Source: Gammaproteobacteria bacterium
GTDB taxonomy: Bacteria; Pseudomonadota; Gammaproteobacteria; SZUA-140
Direction of reading: 5' to 3'
Length of the DNA: 64,000 nt
Assembly (NCBI GenBank): GCA_016712635.1
Contig: JADJQS010000006.1
Span: 310,001-374,000, forward strand
Part shown: positions 18,646 to 27,888 of the stretch, piece after piece
Position numbering within the stretch: the first letter of the stretch is position 1
Layout: each line of letters begins with the position of its first letter
Notes under the pieces: model-generated
Seen by the model: only the letters and a program-made list of their open reading frames with translations
Database searches by the model: none
Told to the model about the DNA's origin: nothing
Made by a program: the position numbers and the translations under genes

Positions 18646-21600
18646 ATGCAACTGAAGAAGATCAAGCTCGCCGGTTTCAAATCCTTCGTCGACCCTACCA
18701 CCCTCGCACTGCCCAGCCAGCTCGTCGGAATTGTCGGCCCCAACGGCTGCGGCAAGTCCAACGTCATCGACGCCGTGCGCTGGGTGATGGGCGAGAGTTC
18801 AGCCAAGCACCTGCGCGGCGACGCGCTGGCGGACGTCATCTTCAACGGCTCCTCCTCGCGCAAGCCGGTCGGGCAGGCGACCATCGAACTGGTGTTCGAC
18901 AACAGCGCCGGGCGCCTTGGCGGCCAGTACGCGAACTACAACGAGATCTCCATCAAGCGCGAACTGTCGCGCGACGGCCAGTCGGTCTATTTCCTCAACA
19001 ACACGCGCTGCCGCCGCCGTGACATCACCGATGTCTTCCTCGGCACCGGCCTCGGCGCGCGCAGTTACGCGATCATCGAACAGGGCACCATCTCGCGCCT
19101 GATCGAGGCGAAGCCCGAGGAGCTGCGCACCTTCCTGGAGGAGGCCGCCGGCATCTCCAAGTACAAGGAGCGCCGCCGCGAGACCGAGAACCGCATCCGC
19201 GACACGCGCGAGAACCTCAACCGCATCGGCGACATCATCGCCGAACTCGAGCGCCGCCTGCAGACCCTGCAGCGCCAGGCCAAGACCGCCGAGCGCTACC
19301 GCGAGCTGAAGCAGGAAGAGCGCCTGGTGAAGGGCCAGTTGCTGGCGCTGAGGTGCCGCAACCTGGAGACGGAGACGGGGGAGAAGGACCGCGCCATCGC
19401 CGGGCAGGAGAACGCGGTGGAGAAGGAGATCGCCGGGCTGCGTTCGATCGAGGCCGGGATCGAGAAGCAGCGCGCGGGACAGGTCGAGTCGAACGAGGAA
19501 TTCAACCGCATCCAGGGCGAGTTCTACAGCCTGGGTTCGGACATCGCGCGGCTCGAGCAGTCGATCCAGCACGCGCGCGAGAAGCAGCAGCAGAACCGCG
19601 ACGACCTCGCCGCCGTCGAGCGCGCCCGCGCGGAGTCGCTGCTCCATCGCGAGCAGGACGGCGCCCAGATCACCGGGCTCCAGCAGACCCTCGCGTCGAG
19701 CGAGCCGGAACGCGCCGCGAAGGAGGAGGCCGAGCAGGCTTCCGCCGCCGCGCTGGCCGCCGCCGAGCAGGCGATGAGCGAATGGCAGGGCGGCTGGGAC
19801 GCGTATAACAGCCGCGTCGCCGAGCAGCGCCGCAAGACCGAGGTCGAGCGCACGCGCATCCAGAACCTGGAAGAGCGCCTGCGCGGACTGCACGAGCGCC
19901 TGCTGCGCCTGCAGGGCGAGGAGCAGGGGCTGGCGACCGAATCCGTGGAAGAAGAGAGCGCCGCGCTGGGTGAACAGCTCGGCGAGGTGAGCGCGTCGAT
20001 CGAGGGCATGCGGGCGGAGCTGCAGGCGCTCGGCGCGCAGCTCGGCCAGCAGCGCCAGACCAACACGTCCACCGCCGCCGAACTCAACCAGGAACGCGCG
20101 CGCCAGCAGGAACTGCAGCGGCAGCATGCCTCGCTCGAGGCGCTGCAGAAGGTTGCGCTCGGCAAGCAGGAGGCGAGCGTCTCGCGCTGGCTGGAGGCGC
20201 AGGGCCTGGGCGACGTGCGCCGGCTGGCGGAGGACATCCAGGTCGACAAGGGCTGGGAGCGCGCGGTGGAAACTGTGCTCGGCCTCAACCTCGAGGCCGT
20301 GCGCGTGCCCTCGCTGGACGCCATCGCCCAACGCATCGGCGGCCTGGAGCAGGGCATCCTGACGGTATTCGACGCCGCTTCCGCATCGACCGCCCGCACG
20401 GGCGACCTGGCACCCAACCTGTCGAGCAAGGTGCGCGCGCCGTGGCCGCTGGATTCCATCCTCGGCGACGTCTACGCCGTCGATACGGTGGGTCAGGCGA
20501 TGGCGCTGCGCGCGCGGCTGGCGGCGCACGAGTCGCTCATCACGCGCGACGGCGTATGGATCGGACACGACTGGCTGCGCGTGGTGAACGCCCAGGACGA
20601 GAAGACCGGCGTACTGTCGCGTGAACAGGAACTGCGCGACATCGCGGCGGCGCTCGCCACGGTGACGGCGCGCGTCGGTGAACTCGAACAGCGCCTGCAC
20701 GACGGCAACGCCCGCATCGCCGGTTTCGACCAGGCGCGCGACGAGCTGCAGCGCCGGCTCGACGGCGCGACCCAGCAGCAGGCGGAACTGCGCGCGCAGA
20801 TCAGCCGCCGCGACGCCAGCCTGGAGCAGATCCGGCGCCGGCGCGAACGCCTCGGCGTCGAGATCGAGGACAGCCGCGCGCAGTCGGCGCGCGACAACAG
20901 TGAATTGACCGGGGTGCGCGCGCGGCTCGAGGCCGTGGTCGCCGAGGCGCAGGGCCAGGAAGACGAGCATGCCCGGTTGCTGCAGCGCCGCGACGAGCTG
21001 CGCGCGCGGCTGGATGACTGCCGCACCCAGGCGGTGCGCGACCGCGAGGCGGCGCGCGAACTCGCCGTGCGCATCGAGTCGGCGCGTTCGCGCCTGAGCA
21101 CGCTCAACGCCGGACTGGAGCGCGTCGAGCGTCAGCTCGCGCAGTTCGACGCCCAGCGTGGGGAGCTGGAGGCGGCGCTGGCCGCCAGCGCGGAGCCGAT
21201 CGAGACGATGAAGACCGAGCTCGGCCGCCTGCTCGAGCAACGGCTGGAGGTCGAGACCCGCCTCGCCGGGGCGCGCAAGGCGGTCGAGGCCTGCGATTTC
21301 GCCCTGCGCGAGCTCGACAATGCCCGCAACGCGGCGGAACAGCAGGTACGCGACCAGCGCGACGCGCTCGAACAGCTGCGCATGCTGCGGCAGGAGCTCA
21401 CGGTGCGGCACCAGACCCTGCTGGAACAGCTCGCCGAGGCCGGCCAGGAGCTGGCGGCCCTGCTGGCGGAGATGCCGGAGGAGGCAAGCGAGGGCGTATG
21501 GCATGAACGCCTCGACGGCCTCGCGCAGAAGATCGAGCGCATCGGGCCGATCAACCTCGCCGCGATCGACGAGTTCAAGGAGCAGTCCGAGCGCAAGGCC

Positions 21601-22155
21601 TACCTCGACGCGCAGTCGGCCGACCTCAACGAGGCGCTGACGACGCTCGAGACCGCCATCCGCAAGATCGACAACGAGACGCGCATGCGCTTCAAGGAGA
21701 CCTTCGATCAGGTCAACGAACAGCTCGGCCGCCTGTATCCGAAGCTGTTCGGCGGCGGCACGGCGCAGCTCGAGATGACCAGCGACGACCTGCTCGAGTC
21801 CGGTGTGGCGGTGATGGCGCGCCCGCCCGGCAAGCGCAACGCCAACATCCACCAGCTTTCCGGCGGCGAGAAGGCGCTGACGGCGGCGGCGCTGGTGTTC
21901 GCGATGTTCGAGCTCAATCCGGCCCCGTTCTGCATCCTCGACGAGGTGGACGCGCCGCTCGACGACGTCAACGCCGGCCGGCTGTGCCAGTTGGTTCGCG
22001 AGATGTCCGACCGCGTGCAGTTCATCTTCATTACGCACAACAAGATCACGATGGAACTGGCCAACCAGCTCGTCGGCGTCACCATGCACGAGCCGGGCGT
22101 CTCCCGCCTGGTGGCGGTCGACGTCGATCAGGCGGTGGCGATGGCGACGGCGTAG
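18646..22155 (+). CDS. smc: Chromosome segregation ATPase SMC
   Basis: The 1169-residue protein has the whole SMC plan. An N-terminal head carries Walker A VGPNGCGKSNVIDA (about residue 29). A coiled coil follows (about 170-500), then a hinge (about 510-655, including GWERAVETVLG and TRDGVWIGHDWLRV) and a second coiled coil. The C-terminal head carries the signature LSGGEKALTAAAL (about 1070) and Walker B FCILDEVDAPLDDVN (about 1097). It compacts and helps segregate DNA as a dimer with ScpA/ScpB, which are not in the window. Having SMC rather than MukB places the organism outside the Enterobacterales-type group. In Pseudomonas the next gene is zipA; here it is absent. Confidence 0.97.
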   Translation: MQLKKIKLAGFKSFVDPTTLALPSQLVGIVGPNGCGKSNVIDAVRWVMGESSAKHLRGDALADVIFNGSSSRKPVGQATIELVFDNSAGRLGGQYANYNEISIKRELSRDGQSVYFLNNTRCRRRDITDVFLGTGLGARSYAIIEQGTISRLIEAKPEELRTFLEEAAGISKYKERRRETENRIRDTRENLNRIGDIIAELERRLQTLQRQAKTAERYRELKQEERLVKGQLLALRCRNLETETGEKDRAIAGQENAVEKEIAGLRSIEAGIEKQRAGQVESNEEFNRIQGEFYSLGSDIARLEQSIQHAREKQQQNRDDLAAVERARAESLLHREQDGAQITGLQQTLASSEPERAAKEEAEQASAAALAAAEQAMSEWQGGWDAYNSRVAEQRRKTEVERTRIQNLEERLRGLHERLLRLQGEEQGLATESVEEESAALGEQLGEVSASIEGMRAELQALGAQLGQQRQTNTSTAAELNQERARQQELQRQHASLEALQKVALGKQEASVSRWLEAQGLGDVRRLAEDIQVDKGWERAVETVLGLNLEAVRVPSLDAIAQRIGGLEQGILTVFDAASASTARTGDLAPNLSSKVRAPWPLDSILGDVYAVDTVGQAMALRARLAAHESLITRDGVWIGHDWLRVVNAQDEKTGVLSREQELRDIAAALATVTARVGELEQRLHDGNARIAGFDQARDELQRRLDGATQQQAELRAQISRRDASLEQIRRRRERLGVEIEDSRAQSARDNSELTGVRARLEAVVAEAQGQEDEHARLLQRRDELRARLDDCRTQAVRDREAARELAVRIESARSRLSTLNAGLERVERQLAQFDAQRGELEAALAASAEPIETMKTELGRLLEQRLEVETRLAGARKAVEACDFALRELDNARNAAEQQVRDQRDALEQLRMLRQELTVRHQTLLEQLAEAGQELAALLAEMPEEASEGVWHERLDGLAQKIERIGPINLAAIDEFKEQSERKAYLDAQSADLNEALTTLETAIRKIDNETRMRFKETFDQVNEQLGRLYPKLFGGGTAQLEMTSDDLLESGVAVMARPPGKRNANIHQLSGGEKALTAAALVFAMFELNPAPFCILDEVDAPLDDVNAGRLCQLVREMSDRVQFIFITHNKITMELANQLVGVTMHEPGVSRLVAVDVDQAVAMATA

Positions 22156-22182
22156 GCCCGACCGCCGTCCATGCGCCTGATC

Positions 22183-22258
22183 GTCATGCCCGCACATGCG
22201 TGCATCCTGGGCCGCTGATTCCGATGAATGACCGGATCCCCGCCTGCGCGGGGATGAC
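22183..22258. repeat. 76-bp palindromic repeat, copy 4 (between smc and ligA)
   Basis: It has the same length and layout as copies 1 and 3, but the left hairpin is degenerate (GTCATGCCCGCACATGCG) while the right one is perfect (CCCCGCCTGCGCGGGG). It occupies most of the 190-base gap between smc and ligA, where zipA lies in many gammaproteobacteria. Confidence 0.8.
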
Positions 22259-22345
22259 GCTTCCGGGTCTTCAGGAGATGCGCTGGCGCAGGGTTCTTCC
22301 CTGATCTCTTGTCCGTCACGCCGCGTCCCTTTACCCTTATCCTCC

Positions 22346-24367
22346 ATGACATCCTCACGCAATCCCGCCGCGCGCGCCGCGCAACTGCGCGAGCAGCTCA
22401 ATTACCACAACTACCGCTACTACGTGCTCGACGACCCGGAGATCCCGGACGCCGAGTACGACCGCCTGCTGCGCGAGCTGCAGGGGCTGGAGGAAAAACA
22501 CCCGGAGCTGGTGACGCCGGACTCGCCGACGCAGCGCGTGGGCGCGGAGCCGCAGGCGGAGTTCGGCAAGGTGCGGCGCGAGATCCCGATGCTGTCGCTC
22601 GCCAACGCCTACAACGAGGACGAGCTGGCCGATTTCGACCGCCGCGTGCGCGAGGGGCTGGAGGCGGAGTCCGTGGAATACAACGCCGAGCCCAAGATGG
22701 ACGGCGTCGCGGTCAGCCTGATGTACCGCGACGGTCTCTTCACGCAGGGCGCGACGCGCGGCGACGGCACCACCGGCGAGGACATTACCCATAACCTGCG
22801 CACCATACGCGCGATCCCGCTGCGCCTGTTCGGCGACGGCTGGCCGGCGGAGCTCGAGGTGCGCGGCGAGGTCTATCTGCCCAAGGAGAACTTCGAGGCC
22901 CTGAACGCGGAGGCGATCAGCCGCGGGGAGAAGCTGTTCGCCAACCCGCGCAACGCCGCCGCCGGCAGCCTGCGCCAGCTCGATCCGAAGATCACCGCCG
23001 CGCGCCGGATCGAGATCTTCTGTTACGGCGTGGGCAAGGTCGCCGGCGGGACGCTGCCGGGGTTTCAGCACCAGATCCTGGAGCGGCTGCAATCCTGGGG
23101 GTTTCCGGTCTGCCCGGAACAGACGGTGGTGCGCGGCGCGGAGGGTTGCGGGGAATATTACCGGAGCGTGCAGGAGCGGCGTGAACAGCTTCCCTACGAG
23201 ATCGACGGCGTGGTATTCAAGGTCAACCGCACGGAGGACCAGGAACGGCTCGGCTTCGTCGCGCGCGCGCCGCGCTGGGCGGTGGCCTGCAAGTTCCCGC
23301 CCAAGGAGGAGGCCACGCTGCTGAAGGCGATCGAGTTCCAGGTCGGCCGCACCGGCGCGCTGACGCCGGTGGCGCGGCTGGAGCCGGTGCGGGTCGGCGG
23401 GGTGACGGTGACCAATGCGACGCTGCACAACGTCGCGATGGTCGAGCGCATGGACCTGCGCGTGGGCGACACGGTGATCGTGCGCCGCGCGGGCGACGTG
23501 ATCCCGCAGGTGATGGGGATTGTGGAGTCACGCCGGCCCGATCCGCTGCCGGAGCCGTTCACGGTGCCGGTACACTGTCCGGTCTGCGGCTCGGCGGTGG
23601 TGCGTCCCGAGGGCGAGGTCGTCGCGCGCTGCAGCGGCGGCCTGTACTGCCCGGCCCAGCGCAAGCAGGCGATCCACCACTTCTCCGCGCGCCGCGCGAT
23701 GGACATCGACGGGCTGGGCGAGAAGATCGTCGACCAGCTGGTGGAGCGCGGCCTGGTCGGCAGTCCGGCCGACCTGTACGAGCTGACACCGGAACAGCTC
23801 GCCGCGCTGGACCGGATGGCGGAGAAGTCCGCCGCGAACCTGCACGCGGCGATCGAACAGAGCAAGTCGACCACTCTGGCGCGCTTCCTGTACGCGCTCG
23901 GCATCCCGGAGGTGGGCGAGGCGACCGCGCAGCAGCTCGCGGCCGAGTTCGGCGCGCTGGAACCGGTGATGGAGGCCGATGTGGAACGCCTGCAGCAGGT
24001 GCCGGACGTCGGCCCGGTCGTGGCGGGCCATGTCCACGGTTTCTTCCACGAGGAACACAATCTCGAGGTGATCAGGCGCCTGCGGGACAACGGCGTCCAC
24101 TGGCCGGCGCCGACGCACGCGCCGGTGGCGCGGCCGCTGGTCGGGCAGACCTACGTGCTGACCGGCACGCTGGAGTCGATGACGCGCGACGAGGCCAGGG
24201 AGCGCCTGCAACAGCTCGGCGCCAAGGTCGCGGGCAGCGTCTCCGCCCGGACCGCCTGCGTGGTGGTCGGCGCGGACGCCGGGTCCAAGCTTGTGAAGGC
24301 GCGCGAACTCGGGGTCGAGGTGCTCGACGAGGCGCAGTTCCTCGAGCTGCTGCAACGCCATGCCTGA
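22346..24367 (+). CDS. ligA: NAD-dependent DNA ligase LigA
   Basis: The 673-residue enzyme matches E. coli LigA in length and order. The Ia domain with NYRYYVLDDPEIPDAEYDRLL is followed by the adenylation domain with the nucleophile lysine in AEPKMDGVAVS (about residue 117). An OB fold comes next, then the four-cysteine zinc finger (CPVCG at about 410, then ARCSGGLYCPAQ), helix-hairpin-helix repeats (GLGEKIVDQL, GIPEVGEATA) and a C-terminal BRCT domain (about 595-672, GQTYVLTGTLESM). It seals nicks in replication and repair. It lies downstream of smc and probably shares its transcript. Confidence 0.97.
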   Translation: MTSSRNPAARAAQLREQLNYHNYRYYVLDDPEIPDAEYDRLLRELQGLEEKHPELVTPDSPTQRVGAEPQAEFGKVRREIPMLSLANAYNEDELADFDRRVREGLEAESVEYNAEPKMDGVAVSLMYRDGLFTQGATRGDGTTGEDITHNLRTIRAIPLRLFGDGWPAELEVRGEVYLPKENFEALNAEAISRGEKLFANPRNAAAGSLRQLDPKITAARRIEIFCYGVGKVAGGTLPGFQHQILERLQSWGFPVCPEQTVVRGAEGCGEYYRSVQERREQLPYEIDGVVFKVNRTEDQERLGFVARAPRWAVACKFPPKEEATLLKAIEFQVGRTGALTPVARLEPVRVGGVTVTNATLHNVAMVERMDLRVGDTVIVRRAGDVIPQVMGIVESRRPDPLPEPFTVPVHCPVCGSAVVRPEGEVVARCSGGLYCPAQRKQAIHHFSARRAMDIDGLGEKIVDQLVERGLVGSPADLYELTPEQLAALDRMAEKSAANLHAAIEQSKSTTLARFLYALGIPEVGEATAQQLAAEFGALEPVMEADVERLQQVPDVGPVVAGHVHGFFHEEHNLEVIRRLRDNGVHWPAPTHAPVARPLVGQTYVLTGTLESMTRDEARERLQQLGAKVAGSVSARTACVVVGADAGSKLVKARELGVEVLDEAQFLELLQRHA

Positions 24368-24462
24368 GCGGCGGGCCGGCAGGTGGCACGCCCGCGGGCG
24401 AGCGGCTATAATCCCGCCTCAATCATTCCATTAAAAATCGCGCCGCCGCCCCAGACGTTCCG

Positions 24463-25020
24463 ATGTCCATCACGCCCCAGCAAGCCTATGCGGTCTATAC
24501 CGCCGCCGACTGCCTGTACGACCGCAGCGAGGTCGAGGCGGCGCTGGACCGGCTCGCGCTCGACATCTCCTATGCGCTGGCCGAGGCCAATCCGCTCGTC
24601 ATCACGGTGATGCAGGGCGGGCTCATCACCGCCGGCATGCTGCTGCCGCGCCTCGCCTTCCCGCTGCAGGTCGATTACCTGCACGCGACGCGTTACCGCG
24701 GCAAGACGAGCGGGGAGGATCTGCACTGGGTCGTGAAGCCCAGCCACGCGCTCACGGATCGTATCGTGCTGCTGGTGGACGACATCCATGACGAGGGACA
24801 CACCCTGGAGGCGATCGTCGCGGCCTGCAAGGCCGCCGGCGCGCGCCGGGTCTACAGCGCCGTGCTGGTGAACAAGCGCCACGACCGCAAGGCGGCCTAC
24901 CGCGCCGATTTCGTCGGCCTGGAGGTCGAGGACCGCTACGTGTTCGGCTATGGCATGGACTACAAGGAATACCTGCGCAACGCCCCCGGGATCTATGCCG
25001 TGAGGGAGGAGCATGCCTGA
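24463..25020 (+). CDS. hpt: Hypoxanthine-guanine phosphoribosyltransferase
   Basis: The 185-residue protein salvages hypoxanthine or guanine to IMP or GMP using PRPP. The PRPP-binding loop is IVLLVDDIHDEGHTLEA (about residues 100-116), preceded by the flexible-loop region YLHATRYRGKTSGEDLHW and the early VMQGGLITAGML. Near the C-terminus, DRYVFGYGMDYKEYLRNAPGIYAV is characteristic of bacterial HPRTs. It overlaps the following nucleoside phosphorylase gene by 8 bases, and the two would act in consecutive steps: the phosphorylase frees hypoxanthine, which this enzyme recaptures. Confidence 0.92.
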   Translation: MSITPQQAYAVYTAADCLYDRSEVEAALDRLALDISYALAEANPLVITVMQGGLITAGMLLPRLAFPLQVDYLHATRYRGKTSGEDLHWVVKPSHALTDRIVLLVDDIHDEGHTLEAIVAACKAAGARRVYSAVLVNKRHDRKAAYRADFVGLEVEDRYVFGYGMDYKEYLRNAPGIYAVREEHA

Positions 25021-25756
25021 GCTGGCGATCATCGGCGGCACCGGCCTGACCGCGCTGAAGGGCCTGCAGATCATCCGCAAGGAGGTGGTGCACACGCCCT
25101 ACGGCGAGCCCTCCGGCCCGCTGACGCACGGCGTGCTGAACGGCAAGGAGGTGGCCTTCCTCGCCCGTCACGGCTACGGCCACAACATACCGCCGCACCG
25201 CATCAACTACCGCGCGAACATCTGGGCGCTGAAGCAGACCGGCGTCCGGCGCGTGACGGCGGTGGCGGCGGTGGGCGGCATACGCGACGACCTGCCGCCC
25301 GGCCGGCTGGTGATCCCGGACCAGATCATCGACTACACCTGGTCGCGCGCGTCCACCTTCTACGAGGAGGGTCTGGCGCACGTGACCCACATCGACTTCA
25401 CCAATCCCTACAACGCGGAGCTGCGCGGACTGATGATCCGCGCCTGCCGCGAGATCGGGATCGACGCCTGCGAGGACGGCGTCTACGGCATCACCCAGGG
25501 TCCGCGGCTGGAGACCGCCGCCGAGATCAACCGCATGGAGCGCGACGGCTGCACGCTCGTCGGCATGACCGGAATGCCCGAGGCGGCGCTGGCGCGCGAG
25601 CTCGGTCTCGAGTATGCGGTATGCGCCGTCAGCGCCAACTGGGCCGCGGGACGCGGCGGCGCCGGGGAGATCTCCATGGAGGAGATCGAACGCAATCTCG
25701 CCACCGGGATGGAGCGGGTCCGCGCCATGCTGGCGCAGCTCGTCCCGCTGTTGTAA
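25013..25756 (+). CDS. S-methyl-5'-thioinosine phosphorylase (MTIP) family
   Basis: The 247-residue protein belongs to the PNP/MTAP family: IIGGTGLTALKGL at the N-terminus, LARHGYGHNIPPHRINYRAN, TAVAAVGGIRDDLPPGRLVIPDQIIDYT, THIDFTNPY, TQGPRLETAAEI and GMTGMPEAALAREL. It is closest in pattern to Pseudomonas aeruginosa PA3004, which splits methylthioinosine to hypoxanthine and methylthioribose 1-phosphate. Coupling to hpt by an 8-base overlap fits that reaction, since hypoxanthine is the HPRT substrate. MTAP or PNP activity cannot be ruled out from sequence. Confidence 0.88.
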   Translation: MPELAIIGGTGLTALKGLQIIRKEVVHTPYGEPSGPLTHGVLNGKEVAFLARHGYGHNIPPHRINYRANIWALKQTGVRRVTAVAAVGGIRDDLPPGRLVIPDQIIDYTWSRASTFYEEGLAHVTHIDFTNPYNAELRGLMIRACREIGIDACEDGVYGITQGPRLETAAEINRMERDGCTLVGMTGMPEAALARELGLEYAVCAVSANWAAGRGGAGEISMEEIERNLATGMERVRAMLAQLVPLL

Positions 25757-25781
25757 GGGTTTGATCCCGCCCGCGCGCGAC

Positions 25782-26495
25782 TCAGCGCGGCGTGGTGCTT
25801 GCGTCCTTCTGTTTCTGCGGATCGTAGGGCGTGAGCTTGACCAGCAGGCCGAAGGCGGGGTGGTCGAAGTAGTGCACCTCACCGCTGTTGACGCGCCGGC
25901 TCTGCTGCAGGCGGAACTGGGCGGCGCCGTCGCGCGCCGCCGTATCCCGGTAAATCATATCCACGTCGATGTGCAGGAAACGGTTGCGGCTGATGCGCAC
26001 CGTCCCGTCGAGCTCCCGCGCCTGCGATATGACCATCGGTTCCATCCCTTCCGTGCCGGTGTCCTCTCCTTCGCTGTGGAGGCGCACCGCCGGCGCATCC
26101 GCCTGCGCGCTCGCCGGCTGGCGCCAGGCGATATGAAGCAGCTTGTGGTAGTCGCGCGAGGCGGACAGCCGGGCCGCCGCGGGCTTGAGGGAGAAGTTCG
26201 CGGCGCCGAGCTGCTGGAACGGCTGCGCGGGTCCGGGCAGCGGGTTCGACTGCGGCAGGGGGACCAGCTCGACCGCACTTCCGAAATCAGGCGCCCCGGG
26301 GTCGATCGGCCAGCGTTCGCCTTCGGGGGCGGGTGGTGTATTGTTTTTGAAGACGAGAACCTCCACATCGTACCAGGGCGGAGCCTCGGTATCGGCGGCG
26401 CCCGCCGTGGCGCCGGCAGCCAGCAGCAGGAGGGTGAAGAGGGCGGCACGGATCATGAATGCGGGGACTGTCGGGGCCTGTCTCGATGGATTCAT
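25782..26495 (-). CDS. csiV: CsiV-like periplasmic protein
   Basis: A secreted protein with a signal peptide (MIRAALFTLLLLAAGATAGAAD) and a mature start PPWYDVEVLVFKN that is characteristic of CsiV, a peptidoglycan-binding partner of penicillin-binding-protein activation known from Vibrio. Length (about 220-237 residues) fits. In Vibrio and Shewanella csiV lies next to mfd; here mfd is 3 kb away on the same strand with def and a two-component pair between. The frame opens at ATG 26495, but ATG 26456 gives a more normal signal peptide and may be the true start; neither has a clear ribosome binding site. Confidence 0.72.
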   Translation of the reverse strand: MNPSRQAPTVPAFMIRAALFTLLLLAAGATAGAADTEAPPWYDVEVLVFKNNTPPAPEGERWPIDPGAPDFGSAVELVPLPQSNPLPGPAQPFQQLGAANFSLKPAAARLSASRDYHKLLHIAWRQPASAQADAPAVRLHSEGEDTGTEGMEPMVISQARELDGTVRISRNRFLHIDVDMIYRDTAARDGAAQFRLQQSRRVNSGEVHYFDHPAFGLLVKLTPYDPQKQKDASTTPR

Positions 26496-26536
26496 CGCGG
26501 CTAGGGTACTACAAATGGGAATTGCGGGGGATGGAC

Positions 26537-26621
26537 GGGGACAGATTTATTTATGAGGGGGACAGATTTATTTTCGTGGGATGGATCTGAGAAACTTTCC
26601 CACGAAAATAAATCTGTCCCC
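26537..26621. repeat. GGGGACAGA repeats with a perfect 24-bp stem upstream of def
   Basis: A half-site (26537) precedes a long hairpin. The arm at 26558-26581, running from GGGGACAGATTT to CGTGGGA, is perfectly complementary over 24 bp to 26598-26621, with a 16-base loop. It is a longer-stem member of the same repeat family and lies in the divergent gap between csiV and def. Confidence 0.88.
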
Positions 26622-26670
26622 GATTGGTGGGGCCGGGTTGGCATGTGTGGTCAGGTGTGAGGGAAGGACG

Positions 26671-27204
26671 ATGGCGGTGCGCAGCGTATTGAAGATGGGG
26701 AATCCCCTGCTGTTGCAGGTGGCGGAGCCCGTGGCGGAGTTCGGCACGGCGGAGCTCGACCGCCTGATCGGGGACATGTTCGATACCATGGCGGCCGAGG
26801 CCGGTGCGGGCCTGGCGGCGCCGCAGATCGGCGTCTCCAGGCGCGTGGTGATCTTCGGCGTGGCGAAAAACCCGAGATATCCCGACGTCGAGGAGGTTCC
26901 GACCACGGTGCTGATCAATCCCGTGATCACGCCGGTCGGTTCCGACCTGGAGGAGGACTGGGAGGGTTGCCTCAGTGTCCCGGGCCTGCGCGGACGCGTG
27001 CCGCGCCACGCCCGCGTGCGCTATTCCGGTTATGACCCGCGCGGCGTTCGCATCGAGCGTGACGTCAGCGGCTTCCACGCCCGTGTGGTGCAGCACGAGT
27101 GCGACCACCTGGACGGCATCCTCTATCCGCGCCGCATCCGCGACCTGCGCCTGTTCGGTTTCGAGGGCGAATTGTCTGCGCGCGGCGACAACCCGCGCGA
27201 TTAG
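26671..27204 (+). CDS. def: Peptide deformylase
   Basis: The 177-residue enzyme removes the formyl group from nascent proteins. All three motifs are intact: GAGLAAPQIG (residues 45-54), EGCLSVP with metal ligand C100, and HECDHLDG with H142, catalytic E143 and H146. The start at 26671 follows an AAGGA ribosome binding site 5 bases upstream; an upstream in-frame extension runs into the hairpin repeat and is rejected. The gene lies alone, without fmt next to it, so it may be a second copy in the genome. Confidence 0.95.
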   Translation: MAVRSVLKMGNPLLLQVAEPVAEFGTAELDRLIGDMFDTMAAEAGAGLAAPQIGVSRRVVIFGVAKNPRYPDVEEVPTTVLINPVITPVGSDLEEDWEGCLSVPGLRGRVPRHARVRYSGYDPRGVRIERDVSGFHARVVQHECDHLDGILYPRRIRDLRLFGFEGELSARGDNPRD

Positions 27205-27219
27205 CGCGCGGGAGGGCGC

Positions 27220-27888
27220 TCAGTTCCGCTCCATGGGCCCCGAGCCGGGGGACGGGCTCCCGTCCAGGCCGTTGCGCATGAAATAGTGCATCAGCTCGGC
27301 GTTGTTGCGCAGGTTCATCTTGGTGAGGATCTTGGTGCGGTGCGTGCTGATCGTCTTTACGCTCAAGGCCAGCACGGCGGCGATCTCGGACACGGTCTTG
27401 CCTGCGGCGAGCAGGTTGAAGATCTGGAACTCGCGGTCGGTCAGCACCTCGTGCGGCGGGCGGTCGTAGTCCGAGTCGAGGACGCTGGCGAGCTTTTCGG
27501 CGAGTGACTGGGTGATGTATCTCCCGCCCCGGGCCACGCGCAGGATGGCGGAGGTTAGGGTGTCCGGCGCGCAGACCTTGGTCAGGTAGCCCGCGGCGCC
27601 GGCCTTGAGTGCGCGCAGGCCGTAGTGGTCCTCGGGATACATGGTGAAGACCAGGACCTGGGTCTGGGGTTTTTCATTCCTGATCTGCTTCAGCGCGTCG
27701 AGACCGCTCTTCCCCGGCATGTTGATGTCGAGCACGACGACATCCCAGTGTCCATTGCGCACTTGGCGCAGGGTATCCAGGGAATTTTCCGCCTCTCCGA
27801 TGATGAATTCCTCCGCATGATCGCTCAATATCTGGTGCAAGCCCTGCCGTATGACGGGGTGGTCGTCTGCAATCAGTACTTTTATCAT
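27220..27888 (-). CDS. NarL/LuxR-family response regulator
   Basis: A 222-residue two-domain regulator. The receiver domain (about 1-120) has ADDHP, the phospho-acceptor D54 in VVLDINMPG and the conserved T/K pair (VFTMYP, YLTK). The C-terminal LuxR-type helix-turn-helix is LTDREFQIFNLLAAGKTVSEIAAVLALSVKTISTHRTKILTKMNL (about 149-193). It is transcribed from the same strand as the PAS histidine kinase upstream, 222 bases away, which is most likely its partner. The target genes are not evident from sequence. Confidence 0.93.
   Translation of the reverse strand: MIKVLIADDHPVIRQGLHQILSDHAEEFIIGEAENSLDTLRQVRNGHWDVVVLDINMPGKSGLDALKQIRNEKPQTQVLVFTMYPEDHYGLRALKAGAAGYLTKVCAPDTLTSAILRVARGGRYITQSLAEKLASVLDSDYDRPPHEVLTDREFQIFNLLAAGKTVSEIAAVLALSVKTISTHRTKILTKMNLRNNAELMHYFMRNGLDGSPSPGSGPMERN

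Noticed and set aside
18799..22401. 1200-codon minus-strand open frame opposite smc
   Set aside because: It is antisense to a perfect smc gene, has the Arg/Leu/Gly-rich composition of GC-rich shadow frames and no domain.
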